Source of the DNA: Onthophagus taurus
Lineage: Eukaryota; Arthropoda; Insecta; Coleoptera; Scarabaeidae
Reading direction: 5' to 3'
DNA length: 64,000 nt
NCBI RefSeq assembly: GCF_036711975.1
Contig: NC_091973.1
Span: 20,832,001 to 20,896,000, forward strand
This document shows positions 33,335 through 43,494 of this stretch, piece after piece. The notes below the pieces were generated by a model, which saw nothing but the letters and a program-made list of their open reading frames with translations, was not told the DNA's origin and did no database searches. Made by a program: the position numbers and the translations under genes. The stretch's first letter is position 1; each line of letters starts with the position of its first letter.

Positions 33335-34500
33335 CTACAATTCATAACTTCTCTTTAAAATAGTCATTTGTTCCATATACATTAATAGATAGTTTGTTTT
33401 GCTTTTCAAATACAGGTATATCTCGTAATTTAACTGGAAAAACAATATTAGAATATCCAAGCCACAGTTCAGGTAATTCGGATACGAAGATGTCCTCTGT
33501 GGTAAACCGTTCGGTTCATATAGTGCGGATGTTACGGCCCATGCAACGCATGCATCATCGGCGTTTTGTATATTTATCACAGCACGTTTTGCTTTTATTT
33601 GCGGCGGTAGATCGATATAATTAGATGCTCTCATAGGATTATATTTCTTTAAATTTAACTCCATATAGATCGTTTGCGTTAAAGTTCAAGTCCACCCTAA
33701 ATAAAATAATATTTAAACATTTATTTTTTTAATGAATATATTATGTCTCATTACGCTTACCTGAATCTCGTTCCTGGAATTCTGACATTTTTGATACTAC
33801 TTTATTTTTCGTATTGAATGATTTTATTTCACAGTCTTCCTTTGATTGCAAAAAATACAAACCAAAACATACCATATTTAATTTTACACTTTGGTAAATA
33901 TCGATTGCGGTTTGTGCCAGATTTAGTATTTTTTCTCGAATTCTATGCGGAAATTCAGTCAAATCGACAAAAAAAAACCTTCCGTTTGTTATTCATTAAA
34001 TTAAAGTCAGTTTTAGTCTCAGGAAATGTATATATCGGTTTTAGAACAAAAAAAAGAATATAGGTTATTAAACAAAACGATCTCTATTCTTTAGTCTATC
34101 CGACACATCTCACACGCCCTTCTTCTTCCGATAATGCAAACCGACTTCTTCCTGTTCTTAAATCGCCTTTCCGTACGCCATCTATTGTCGTTCGCCGACA
34201 AGTTACTCGATAACTAACGATTTTATCGCCAAATGCTCCAGCTATTCTCTTCACTCCGTCGTCGATTATAATAAAGGCGTTACTCTTATGTGTGTTGCTT
34301 CGTAAATGTGCAGAGTAACATTGCTTGTTTATGTACTCATCACAAACGTCACATTTAACTGCTTTTGATATTTGCGGTACGTTAAGCTTGATTCGCTTGC
34401 CAATGCAAGATAATTATCTGTTGATGTCTTTTTAAATTGTCAGATCAAGTAAAACTTTTTTCACAATCTTCACACACTAACATTTTACAATTTAATGTTG
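33335..34500 (-). pseudogene. Polinton/Maverick-like DNA polymerase B, N-terminal fragment
   Basis: In minus-strand order: a first finger CEDCEKSFT-stop-SDNLKRH (about 34440-34495), then a second finger CDVCDEYIN...HLRSNTHK and AFIIIDDGVKRIAGAFGD (about 34210-34370), then VKLNMVCFGLYFLQSKE and SFNTKNKVVSKMSEFQERDS (about 33760-33930). A splice donor GTAAGC at 33760 and an acceptor TTTAG at 33697 precede KKYNPMRASNYIDLPPQIKA and RAVINIQNADDACVAWAV. These are signatures of polymerase-B-type proteins common in arthropod Polinton-like elements. A TGA follows the acceptor (33686-33688), and the polymerase core is absent. Confidence 0.55.
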
Positions 34501-34888
34501 TACACTTCTATATGTTACGAAAGAACTACGTCAATACCACATTTCGCCGGCGTTTATAAACCCTCACCCCTCCTGAAACTTATTGGGAGGAGAAGGAGGA
34601 TGCATCGAGTGCCTACTCTCTTCAAAATAACATGAACTGCTCCAGTTAATAAACCTCCTTCTCATCATACTCAAGGTCAATGTCATTGTTACTAGGTGGG
34701 AATTAAAATTGTATCAGTAAAATGATTAAAGAATGTTATGCAAAAATAATTCCGAAGTTGCTTACGTTAGTTGGCGTTATCTTATCATAACAGCATAACT
34801 CCCTTCGAACGAATCCCCACAAAAAATTTGCCGATTTAAGAACCTCCTTTCCTCCTCGAACGCAATTCCAAAGTTGCTTACGTTAAGG
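34501..34888. other. No gene; short direct repeat
   Basis: AAGTTGCTTACGTTA occurs at about 34755 and again at about 34871. CCTCCT/AGGAGG-rich stretches lie around 34560-34690. No coding signal. Confidence 0.45.
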
Positions 34889-34970
34889 TCGATTCTCACT
34901 TGCGCTACACTCAGCTACGCGACGCGACGCGACGCAACGACGCAAAATGTCGTAACGAATCAGATCACAG

Positions 34971-35345
34971 TTGACATTTGTTCGCTATAGAGTGAAAAAC
35001 ATTTTGTTCTTAAAAATGTATAGCTCTTCATCAAGTAGTGATGATGACGTATTCATGTTAGCTATGTGTTACGAGTATGGAAAATTAAAGAGAAAAAGGT
35101 CGGAAAAAAAGTACTGGGTTCACCAGGTATTTAGATCAAGGCTACAAGAAGGAGAATTTCACACTCTGATCAGAAAATTACAAGATGATGAAGTCAAATT
35201 TTATAAATATTTTAGAATGACGCCAGCAAAATTTAATGAGCTGATTGAAATTTTAAATGTACCGCTAACTAAACAAAATACAAAATTTAGGCAGAGTATT
35301 GGACTGTATGAAAGATTGACAGTTTTTTGTCAGGTAAGTAAATAA
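34971..35345 (+). pseudogene. Harbinger transposase first exon
   Basis: The peptide YWVHQVFRSRLQEGEFHTLI, then YKYFRMTPAKFNELIEIL and FRQSIGLYERLTVFCQ, is the N-terminal region of PIF/Harbinger transposases. The frame ends at a good splice donor (CAG/GTAAGT at about 35330), but no downstream catalytic exon is seen before the convergent MADF gene. GGTCGATTCTCACTTGCGC at 34889, just upstream and followed by a GCGACGCGAC run, may be the element's end. The copy is internally deleted. Confidence 0.7.
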
Positions 35346-35452
35346 TTTTTTTATCCTCGTATAAGTATTTTTTATTAAAGAAAAACGTTTTAAATAAAAC
35401 TAATATTTGCTTATAAAACTAAACATCTATACATATTCATTTTAATTCTCCT

Positions 35453-35880
35453 CTATTCTTGAATAGAGCTATTTGTATTATAAGACGCAGTAGTTGCAAT
35501 GGATGTAATGTTGGTATTAACGTGCGTAGATGTTTGAGCTGGATGCGAATTATGAAAAATTGGCTGCAATGTTGATGACAAAGCCAGTGTAGATGGCACG
35601 GCACTATTATTTGTTGATAGCAGGAGTTCTTCAGTGGTATTTACAATATCAAAAACTTTACGTTTAACTTCTGTTTGCCACAAAGATGGGAAAGTGCTGA
35701 TAGTCCTGCTCATACTTTAAAAAATTCTTGCAAAGGATCTGCTTGTTCGAGTTTTGCACAACGCTCTATTCTTTTACATTTTTTTTCGTCTAGAAATTCA
35801 CGAAAAAGATTAGGCATGGTGGACTCTATGTCTTCTTGGCAATTGTAGCCTCCAGGTTCATCATGGTGAGTATTAATAGG
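35453..35880 (-). pseudogene. MADF-BESS protein C-terminal part (Harbinger partner)
   Basis: The minus strand shows REFLDEKKCKRIERCAKLEQ and DPLQEFFK. After a one-base shift near 35713 come MSRTISTFPSLWQTEVKRK and VFDIVNTTEELL. DPL-x-FF-x-x-M...FP...K resembles the BESS motif of MADF-BESS proteins. It is convergent with the transposase exon at 34971, matching the other two Harbinger units in this window. Confidence 0.55.
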
Positions 35881-35904
35881 ATAAAAAAGAATAAATCCAC
35901 GATG

Positions 35905-36469
35905 ATTTTTTTATTTTTCTAATTTCGGTACAACAATGTTTCGCTTTTTCTAAAAGCGTCTTCAGGTACGACTAGAATAATATGGAAGATAATTATTACT
36001 AGTTGACGGTTTTTTTTTGTTGGTGATATAAAATTAAAATTATAAGAAGATCTTACCGTCAAAAACTAAGAATGATGAACACGAGAAAAAATTATTATGT
36101 GGAAAATTTCTCTTACGAAAACTACGACGGACCGATGATTAAATATAAAATTATGGATTAAAGAATTAAGTGAAATGTTTGAAAACGGCGTGGGTTTACC
36201 ATGTCAGGTTAAAAACTCCAACGTCGGGTGATAGGTTCAAAAATGTTTTTTGAAATGCTGAAGGCAGGCGTAATAAACTGTAAAGGCTGAAGGCGTGTTA
36301 TAAAAAGAATTTAGCGTTAAAAATCTAAAAGAAAAGGGTATTAATATTATTGAAAAAGTATTATAACGTTAAGTGTTTACCGAAAAACTAGAGTCGTGTG
36401 CACATATCGACTAGTACATGACAACTTAAGAAAATGAAAAATTGGTATCAAGATGTGACAAACTAAATG
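35905..36469. other. PLE-type end module and unrecognised sequence
   Basis: TTTCGGTACAACAATGTTTCG and CTTCAGGTACGACTAG near 35925-35975 resemble the module at 32960-33040. A Penelope-like GIY-YIG fragment lies downstream on the minus strand, so this may be that element's 3' terminal repeat. Confidence 0.35.
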
Positions 36470-37110
36470 CAAGAGCGGCAAGTTTGAAATTATATGAAAG
36501 GTGTAAAATATCTATTATAATTGTTAAAATCAGTAATTTCATTCAAAATATGTTCAGGGTTTTTAATGTGGTATGATTTTATATAGTATTCCTCAAATAG
36601 GTCCATTTTATGGATTTATTAAGATGTTTTAGAAGTTTAATTTTGGATATATCAGTTTTATGATTATGTTCTTTTAAATGTTTATAAAAAGTAGAATTTT
36701 CTTTATTTAAGTGTTCCTTGAATCTAGTACTGATATTCCTTCCAGTTTGTCCTATGTAAAAAGAGTCGCAATCGTTACAGTTAAGTTTGTAAATCCCACT
36801 TTTAAGTTTATCATCGAATATGTGTTTGTTATTAGTTAATAATTGGCATAATTTAGCATTGGCACGGTATACCGGTGTGACATTAAACCATTGAAAATAT
36901 CGGAAAATTGTTTTTGGATTGAAGGGTGAAAAGGTATGGAGACAAAAACGCCGGGGTTGGAAAAGTGAGGATAGATGAGATTATTAATTCTAGCTTGATG
37001 AATCCGAAAAAATAAATTTTGAAGCTCCTGAAGGGAGTAACCATTATCAAAGCCCAGCCTGATGATATTAATTTCCTTGTTAAAGCTAGCACGTGATATT
37101 TGGCAGCTGG
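36470..37110 (-). pseudogene. Penelope-like element: RT end and GIY-YIG endonuclease
   Basis: The minus strand near 36890-37080 reads EINIIRLGFDNGYSLQELQN and NPGVFVSIPFHPSIQKQF, the C-terminal linker of a PLE RT. At about 36590-36830 follows the endonuclease: KSGIYKLNCNDCDSFYIGQT, then GRNISTRFKEHL and FYKHLKEHNH. GIY...YIG with the downstream Arg is the diagnostic catalytic layout of canonical Penelope elements. Frames are partly broken and the RT core is missing. Confidence 0.75.
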
Positions 37111-37239
37111 TTGGACTTTTACCGACCTACATTATCATTTCAAAATTGGAATTTCTACTGCTAGTAATAAAGAGTATTATTCCATAAAGTATCTTTTATT
37201 GTAGATTTCGGACCTATAACATACACCTAAACAAATTTT

Positions 37240-37566
37240 TTATTTATTGAAAGAAAAAGATATCCAGCATTGTTCAATTGAATTACTATAGTCCAATACA
37301 CTCGTTTTCAATCCATCCGCAATATAAATTGCTACCCCCCCTCCTCTACTGGCACGATCAGATATGTTTGCTGAAAAACAGCTCTCCGACACAGCAAAAA
37401 TAGTAAAATCATTCTTTACAATAAGGTCACGTACACCGTCAAAGTGAGCAACGAGCGAACATTGAGATGAGCAACAGTCAGGCCACATAAACCGACCATG
37501 CGTGAAAATCAGAACTGACAGCACATAATATAACCCAATATTAAGCACAATATTTAACTTAACCAC
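37240..37566 (-). pseudogene. LINE endonuclease N-terminal fragment
   Basis: The minus-strand frame contains SLVAHFDGVRDLIVKNDFTI, FAVSESCF and ASRGGGVAIYIADGLKTSV, the first half of an AP-type LINE endonuclease. A block between NISD and RASRGGG is deleted, and no GDFN motif or RT follows. Confidence 0.6.
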
Positions 37567-38006
37567 AGAAATATGTGAAAAAATATTAATAAAAAATAGA
37601 ATAGTTTATAAACAGTAGTGTTAAGTGCAATCGCAAGCGATAAAAAAGTGAAAATATTGTTCCTATACCTATAAATAATGATACAAGAAATACAAATAAT
37701 CCTCACAATCGCAAAAAAAAAGAAAACGTAAAGATATTTCAAAAATACACTCACTTCACTAGACTCATTTTTTCATTCAAAAATAAAACCGCTCCATCTT
37801 TTCTCTAACATTAACCGGTTCATAGCGATTAAATTTAATGGAAATTAACAATCAAATTGATTGAATTAATTATATCTTTGTTATAATAATGAGTCGCACA
37901 ATTATAAATATATCTTTATTAACTATTATCTCTACAGATCTTTTACAGCTAGTACACACACAAGTTGCTTGTCATGCAATACTTATGCAACTTGTCGTAC
38001 ATCTTT
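37567..38006. other. Probable LTR sequence, otherwise unrecognised
   Basis: The part adjoining 38012 is probably the 3' LTR of the minus-strand Ty3-type fragment at 38013-38330. Its far end (CA) could not be fixed and no second LTR was seen. The rest shows no gene. Confidence 0.35.
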
Positions 38007-38012
38007 ATGACA

Positions 38013-38330
38013 CCTCCCCTATCAAGTTAATACATCACATAATCGTTAAATTTAGTTTTTAGATTAACAATTGGTTGTTCATTATTTGAAATTAAAGGTA
38101 CAATAGCATTTTCTACTTTATCACCTAACTTATTATTATCATGATTAGAATCAACGTCCTTTGGAAGAGCAAGAGGAATCGTACTCTCTTCTATATTTGT
38201 AGGTAGTTGTCTGTCAGTTACTGATTTTCTCAAGACTTGACTATTCCTTCTTAGTACATTCAGTCCTGTGTTTAAGTATGATCTTGGACTTTCATGTTTA
38301 CCTATAACTACGGCTGGCTGCTACTCCTTG
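38013..38330 (-). pseudogene. Ty3-type polyprotein C-terminus and polypurine tract
   Basis: Read on the minus strand, KHESPRSYLNTGLNVLRRNS and QVLRKS at about 38225-38295 match the tail after the integrase of insect Ty3/gypsy Pol, where a PRSY...LRRNR pattern is usual. The frame ends at 38027. A purine run, GATAGGGGAGG, at 38013-38023 is followed by TGTCAT on the minus strand, which is a PPT/LTR junction. An R2-like RT sequence abuts the upstream side at 38337. Confidence 0.6.
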
Positions 38331-38336
38331 TTCTTT

Positions 38337-39026
38337 CTATAAACTATCGTTCCCGTTCATAAGACCACCAAGTCTGCGCAGGAGGATGTTAGGAATTAAG
38401 TGTCTTAGTTGGCAAACTGCAGCTGCAACTAGTCTGGCAGCGTGGATAAATTGTGATCCTGTCTTAAACGACAGGTGCAAGCTCTGTTTGACAAAGCGCC
38501 TGGTGAGCCTGTCCGCTTCCGAAAGCATGTTGCCGTTAATGAGAGGTGATTGCACTGAGTAAAAGAATCTGGGGAGCAGGTGTTGTTTCAATATTGTGAG
38601 CTTCTGGTCAGGCTTTAATGGAGCTCTCTGGAGGTTCTTGAGCCAATTGACAAGATTGAAGATCGTTGGCTTCTCGGCCCCGGTAGCAGAGAACTTAAGG
38701 CCCAGGTACTTCATGGTGTTCAGGTCCGCCAAGATCGGAATTTTAGTATTTCCGATACTGAAGATTGGCTTGGACCGAAGCACGCTCTTGCCGTAGCTGG
38801 TAATGGCAGAGACGCTGGTGCACTTATCGGGATTTAGTTCCATGCCCCGGGATCGGAAGAACCTGACCGTCCTATCTAGTGCTGGTGGGACGTCAATATC
38901 GCGATCTTCCATAATGAGCAGGTCGTCGGCAAGAGCAATGGCACGCTTCTTCAAGTCTGGTGATAATGTAGCACCCTGATAGTCGCGGTTAAGCTCAGTT
39001 ACCAGCTCATTACTCCCCTCAGGAAC
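38337..39026 (-). pseudogene. R2-like LINE reverse transcriptase, C-terminal half
   Basis: SNELVTELNRDYQGAT leads into the catalytic AIALADDLLIMEDRD (A-DD motif). FFRSRGMELNPDKC, MKYLGLKFSATG, NLQRAPLKPDQKL and QLRHLIPNILLRRL follow. This is the thumb region typical of R2-clade proteins. The N-terminal zinc fingers, the first RT motifs and the restriction-like endonuclease are absent. It lies outside any rDNA. The env-like frame ends at 39027 and this frame continues in the same phase right after that stop. Confidence 0.75.
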
Positions 39027-40292
39027 TTAATGTTCCTCGCTGTATTTCGGCCCACTGAGATGGTAGTGTAGGATCTTGGGCACTGCAAGGTAAAGGCTGG
39101 GTTGTGGCGCCTCCGCCACTTCTTCCGCTGTTACCGTCTGCTCACTGGCATGCGCCATTAGAGTTATTTCTGCCACACTAACACCCGCACTAGCACTCGC
39201 TAATTGGCGGTCCCGATGCCTCAACGCGTGCGAATGTACGCAGAACATTGTTACACTGTCCCATACGGCTCCGATTAGTCGCACGAACTTTAGTGCGCGC
39301 ACAACGAAGAACACCGCGAGACAGCCTCCTGTTAAGGATCCTAGATATGGAAACCAATTCCAGAAGGCGTCCCATTGTCCCTGGACCCATTCTTTTATTG
39401 TGTGATCGGAGATGAAGGGAGCGATATTTGTTCCCTGATGGTCCAACGTAGCCCTCATCACCGTCTCCGTGAGGATATTAGACTGCCTTCCTCTGTGTTG
39501 GGATGATGATGTGTTGTCGTAGGTCTTCCATATCTTCCTGGGAGTATATTCTATTATATACACATGAACCACTTCTCCGTGGTTCACCGCCATGTACCCT
39601 GGCTGTTTCATCTTGACGTAAGCGAACTCCATCGGTGCTGTAACTGCGAGGGTTTGCAGATTCCTCAGCACCTGTTGTTCGGGGGTACATCTCTGCACGA
39701 TAACATCGGCGTAAAGTGATGTCAGATGTCGCTGCAGATGGCGATCCACGAAGACGATTTTCGTATTTACGTATGTCGTTGGGTCCATGTTGAACAGGTT
39801 TACTTTAGTTTTCGAAAAGTGAAATAACCCGTTCTACAATGGTTTGATTATGAAGAACCGTGGATGATCCGTCTCATATGCGGTCTGTCCGCAGATCATC
39901 ATCGGTCGGGCGGTCGGCATGGCAAAGATAGTGTCCCCTGACTCGACGGTATACATCGTGGTGTCGTAATTTTGACGAGTTACATTCGTCGGAGTCAGTT
40001 TATTCGCCTCGCCTTCATAGCACCTCGCACTTTGTTCTGGAGCACTGGCTGTTGTCAACGTTGTCCCAAAACGTGTATCCGTACACATGACTTTTCTCTG
40101 TTCGGACACGTGATACTTCTTTGTAGTACCATCTGATTCTCGGCAAGCCTGGATCTGGATTCGCGGGAAGGCAGGCTGGACCGCCTGCAGCACTTTGGCC
40201 TCAGCAGATCCCCTGTACTTATCTCCCTCCAGCCATATTACCTTGGAGGCAAAGGCTAGAATTTGTCCTGGTTGTGGAGGGCTTGTCTGCAA
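39027..40292 (-). pseudogene. Envelope-like glycoprotein ORF of a retroelement
   Basis: One frame of about 420 codons is interrupted by a TAG at 39834-39836. The visible ATG-less start coincides with a good splice acceptor (GATTGCAG at about 40288), as expected for env made from a spliced mRNA. The upstream part is Cys-containing with an N-x-T site (PTNVTRQ). The downstream part has QPGYMAVNHGEVVHVYI, then a hydrophobic segment, YLGSLTGGCLAVFFVVRAL, fit for a membrane anchor, followed by a cytoplasmic tail. It faintly resembles chuvirus-like glycoproteins carried by insect retroelements. This is an old, broken copy with no Gag-Pol attached. Confidence 0.45.
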
Positions 40293-40311
40293 TCAGAATA
40301 TATTATAATTT

Positions 40312-41190
40312 TTTGTTACTAATTTTCTTGGAAATTTCCTCGGCCGCCAGAGAAATGGCCACCAGCTCCGCTTGGAGCGCGATGGGTCAAATTCCCAGCG
40401 GTTCAGAAATTTTTATTGTTGGTTCGACGGAATAAATCGAAGTACCAGAGCCAGTTTCCCTACGAGATCCGTCCACCCATAATTGGAGGGCAGTTTCGTC
40501 AGGCCTGGATTGTTCTCCTACCTTTATTTCATACGGTCGTTCGAAGATAAAACGCGTTGGAACCGTATCTACTCTGCCATTCAGGAGCGGTTGTTTGCTA
40601 CATGGCTCCTCCCATAGCTGGTTAGTCGATTTTCCACATTTATATAGCCATTTGTCATTAGCCGCTCGCAGCCGAATCATTGTTGCTATCACCACCAGTA
40701 CATTCTCCACTGCTACTGTTGGTGTGGTTATCATCAAGCCTGTAATGTAAAGACAAGCCAAACGTTGCAATTTTTGTAGTTGCAAAACAATCGTTTTATT
40801 TCTAACTCTTGGCCACCAGTTTACGGCGCCGTAAGTGCCGATAGAACACCACCTTGCGGACATCCTCGTTCAACGGTCGCTCTTATCTTGTTATCTTTAT
40901 TATTATTATTATTACTAGTAGTGTCAATTACACTATGGATGGCCCTTTTTGGGAGCATATTTAGAATCCAGTTCGCTAGTGCAGGCTGGACTCCTTTGTC
41001 TCTAAGGGCTTTATTAATTGTATGGAAAGCTGTTCTGTCAAAGGCTCCTTCGATATCTATAAATACTCCGAGAGTGGACTCTTTATAGTCCAAAGATCTG
41101 TCGATAACTCCTACGATATCTTGTAGGGCAGTTTCTGTTGATCTTCCCAGAGTGTATGTATGCTGGCTTGGGTGCAGGGGAAACCTTTCC
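40312..41190 (-). pseudogene. LINE RT fragment fused to RNase H (catalytic core deleted)
   Basis: The RT begins near 41180 with QHTYTLGRSTETALQDIVG, then LGVFIDIEGAFDRTAFHTI and RGCPQGGVLSAL. It jumps in another frame near 40820 to NWWPRVRNK, LQKLQRLACLYITGLMITTP and an RNase H start, LQLWVDGSRRETGSGTSIYS. A TGA at 40387-40389 interrupts the RNase H, which resumes in frame as LQAELVAISLAAEEI to about 40312. The YADD segment is missing. RNase H after RT is found in the I, LOA and R1-type LINE groups. Confidence 0.75.
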
Positions 41191-41270
41191 AGTGTGTTTC
41201 TCTTATATATATGGTGTGGTTTTGGTAACGCCTAAAGATTTATATGCACTCTGATTAGTAGTATCTTATT

Positions 41271-42195
41271 TATTTATTTTATTTATTTAAATGGGACGCG
41301 AACAGGGTTAACCCCCAGCGAAGCGTTCACTATACAACGGTTACGTAAAATCGTGAATGTTAGATAATCAGCCCTATCATCATAAATCTTCCATCTACGA
41401 TGGAATCTAAGCTTTTCGCGGATAGCTCTCATCGTGGATGCAGAGTACCAGATCGGAAATCTGCGTTTAGGTAGCTGCCGATGCGGAACGTGAGCATCAA
41501 TAAGGTCGTAAATGGTACTATAAAATACGCTAACCGCATCATCTACACTACGACCCACCAGTCGATCAGACCAATTAAGATCTAGAAGGGCGTTGTTAAA
41601 CGCCTCGTAATCTACACGATTAAAGAAATATTTAAGAGTGGGGTCATCGCGCAATTCCTTGGGTCGAGCGCCGTCAACAAGAAACTCGACAGCGGGGTGA
41701 TGGCGATCCAGGCCGACGAGAGGATCTGGACATGATTTAACTTCCTGTATACAGGCTATGCTACTAAGAATCAGATCTAAAATTTTGAGATTATCATTAC
41801 TAATATCATTAAATTGCAATAAATTACAATATTGATACGTTTCCAAAAACTCTCCAGAGCGTAGATCACCACCACCAGATGGTACCAAATTCCTATCGTC
41901 CGAGCGGTACCATACGATATTGGGTAAATTAAAATCACCAACAATTAAGATTAAATTATCATTGTACGCATCGCGAATCGATGACATCGTCCGTCTTGCG
42001 TGACATCGTCGAACATCTATCTCGCCGAAAGAGTGTATAATTCGAACAGAAAAACTCACCATCAGCAATCGACGGATTAAGGGAAGTTTCGGTAAGGCAG
42101 ATGATATCGTGGCCAAGAGTAGAGGAGTTAATGAGTGATGTTGCAGTCTTTGACCGCAAACCATTTACATTGTGATAATAAACTGTGATAGCCAT
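41271..42195 (-). pseudogene. LINE ORF2: endonuclease only, internally deleted element
   Basis: The start MAITVYYHNVNGLRSK at 42195 leads to HDIICLTETSLNPSIAD and LFRRDR. After a deletion and frame change come LILIVGDFNLPNIVW, LDLILSS and DRHHPAVEF, completing the endonuclease. The frame then ends NPVRVPFK at 41283 beside an (AAAT)n-type tail at 41262-41285. RT is absent although a 3' tail is present. This points to a deleted, non-autonomous copy. Confidence 0.75.
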
Positions 42196-42417
42196 TGAAA
42201 AAACAAAAATCCGCAAAAACACTAGTTTCGAGCGCTACACCGTAAAGAAACGGAACTACAGTTTATTTAGATCGCGCAGTCGATCATCGGATGATCAGAA
42301 CATGAGATCGCTCGGACTTACGCACTCGAATAACGTCACCCTTGAACCACACAAATTTGTACTGTTTCTCCGCCGCCACCAATTTCACGTCGCGAAGAAG
42401 TTTGACATTTTCCGAAG

Positions 42418-43256
42418 TTAAATGCTCGTTAACATAAATACCGCTCCCCAAACTCGCCACCGCAATACAATGTTCTTGGGCTTACAATCTTTAGATTGAG
42501 CAGAGTTGTGTGCCGGAGTGCCTCCAGCAGGAAGACGGTGAACGGCATCAATACCACTGGAAGAAACCGGAGAGCCGACGGCATCCCCAATCAAGCCGAT
42601 AACATCAGTGAGCGATTCTGAGGCACCCTCTGGGACGCCAGAGATAATTAAATTATTGCGCCTGGAATATTGCTCCAACCGCTCAAGCCGCATTGAAACT
42701 TCCCCCAAGCTAGATTTAAGGGCAATATTTTCAGCATTCACAGAATCCAACTCCCTTAACTTTTTGTCCAGATCGGTAATTTTTATTTCGAAGTCGGAAA
42801 TCTTCTCACCGTAGAAGGTAACAGCACGGAGAACTTCATATTTATTGGACAACCCTTTCATCTCAGCCTGAATATCCTTTAGAATTTCAAACATTCCCTC
42901 AAGTGACCCTATTTCGGAATGCTGACAAGATTTTTGTAAGGAATTTTGCTGTGAGGAACCACCCAGGGACTGTAACCGACGGGAATTGTCGAGGGAGATG
43001 AGGGGGGTAGATCATCAGTAATTATAATAGATCGGTCCGATCTGATCGAACAGGAGCGACATCTCCAACTCGCGCCCTCAGCTTTGTAGACGCGAAGATT
43101 CTCTAGGGTCAGGCCAACGCATTTCGCACGATAGCACGCTCCACAGTCACCAGCGCACTGAAGTCCGGGATACTTTCTCAAAATCTTACCGCTGCAAGAA
43201 ACGCACTCCATCTCACTCACGTTGGCAAAGCCAGTACCGGTACGTAAGCACAGCAA
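42418..43256 (-). pseudogene. LINE ORF1 (PHD finger, coiled coil, RRM-like)
   Basis: The N-terminal part, 43256-42909, has MECVSCSGKI, CAGDCGACYRAKCVGLTLEN and SWRCRSCS, a PHD finger. After a frame change the segment 42894-42418 has a coiled coil (KITDLDKKLRELDSVNAENI) and LERLEQYSRRNNLIISGVPE with the downstream IDAVHRLP. These are the ORF1 features of CR1/L1-like LINEs. ORF2 at 41271-42195 follows on the same strand. The layout matches 6610-7732 on the other strand. Confidence 0.8.
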
Positions 43257-43494
43257 AAAAGAACGTGAGGACGATGAACACTTCTATTAGCAAAAATTAA
43301 GGAAATAAAGATTGATAACACTGTGGAAGTCAGCAACTAATTTCCAAAAAAAAACTTGAACAAATCACGAACAGTACTAAAAACTATATATCGCGATTAA
43401 AATTATCTCAATTAGAACCGAAAACATCCGAAAACATCCGAATCTTGATCGCATATTGTTGCTAGTGGATGTAATCCAATCGAGAAACATTTTT

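Noticed and set aside
34918..34950. GCGACGCGACGCGACGCAACG tandem units as a CRISPR-like or satellite array
   Set aside because: Only a few short units with no spacers. It is part of a likely Harbinger end.
36883..37092. 69-aa minus-strand frame
   Set aside because: Out-of-frame reading of the PLE linker, which is recognisable in another minus-strand frame.
40895..40920. (ATT)n run as a LINE 3' tail
   Set aside because: It lies inside an RT reading frame as an Asn run, not at an element end.
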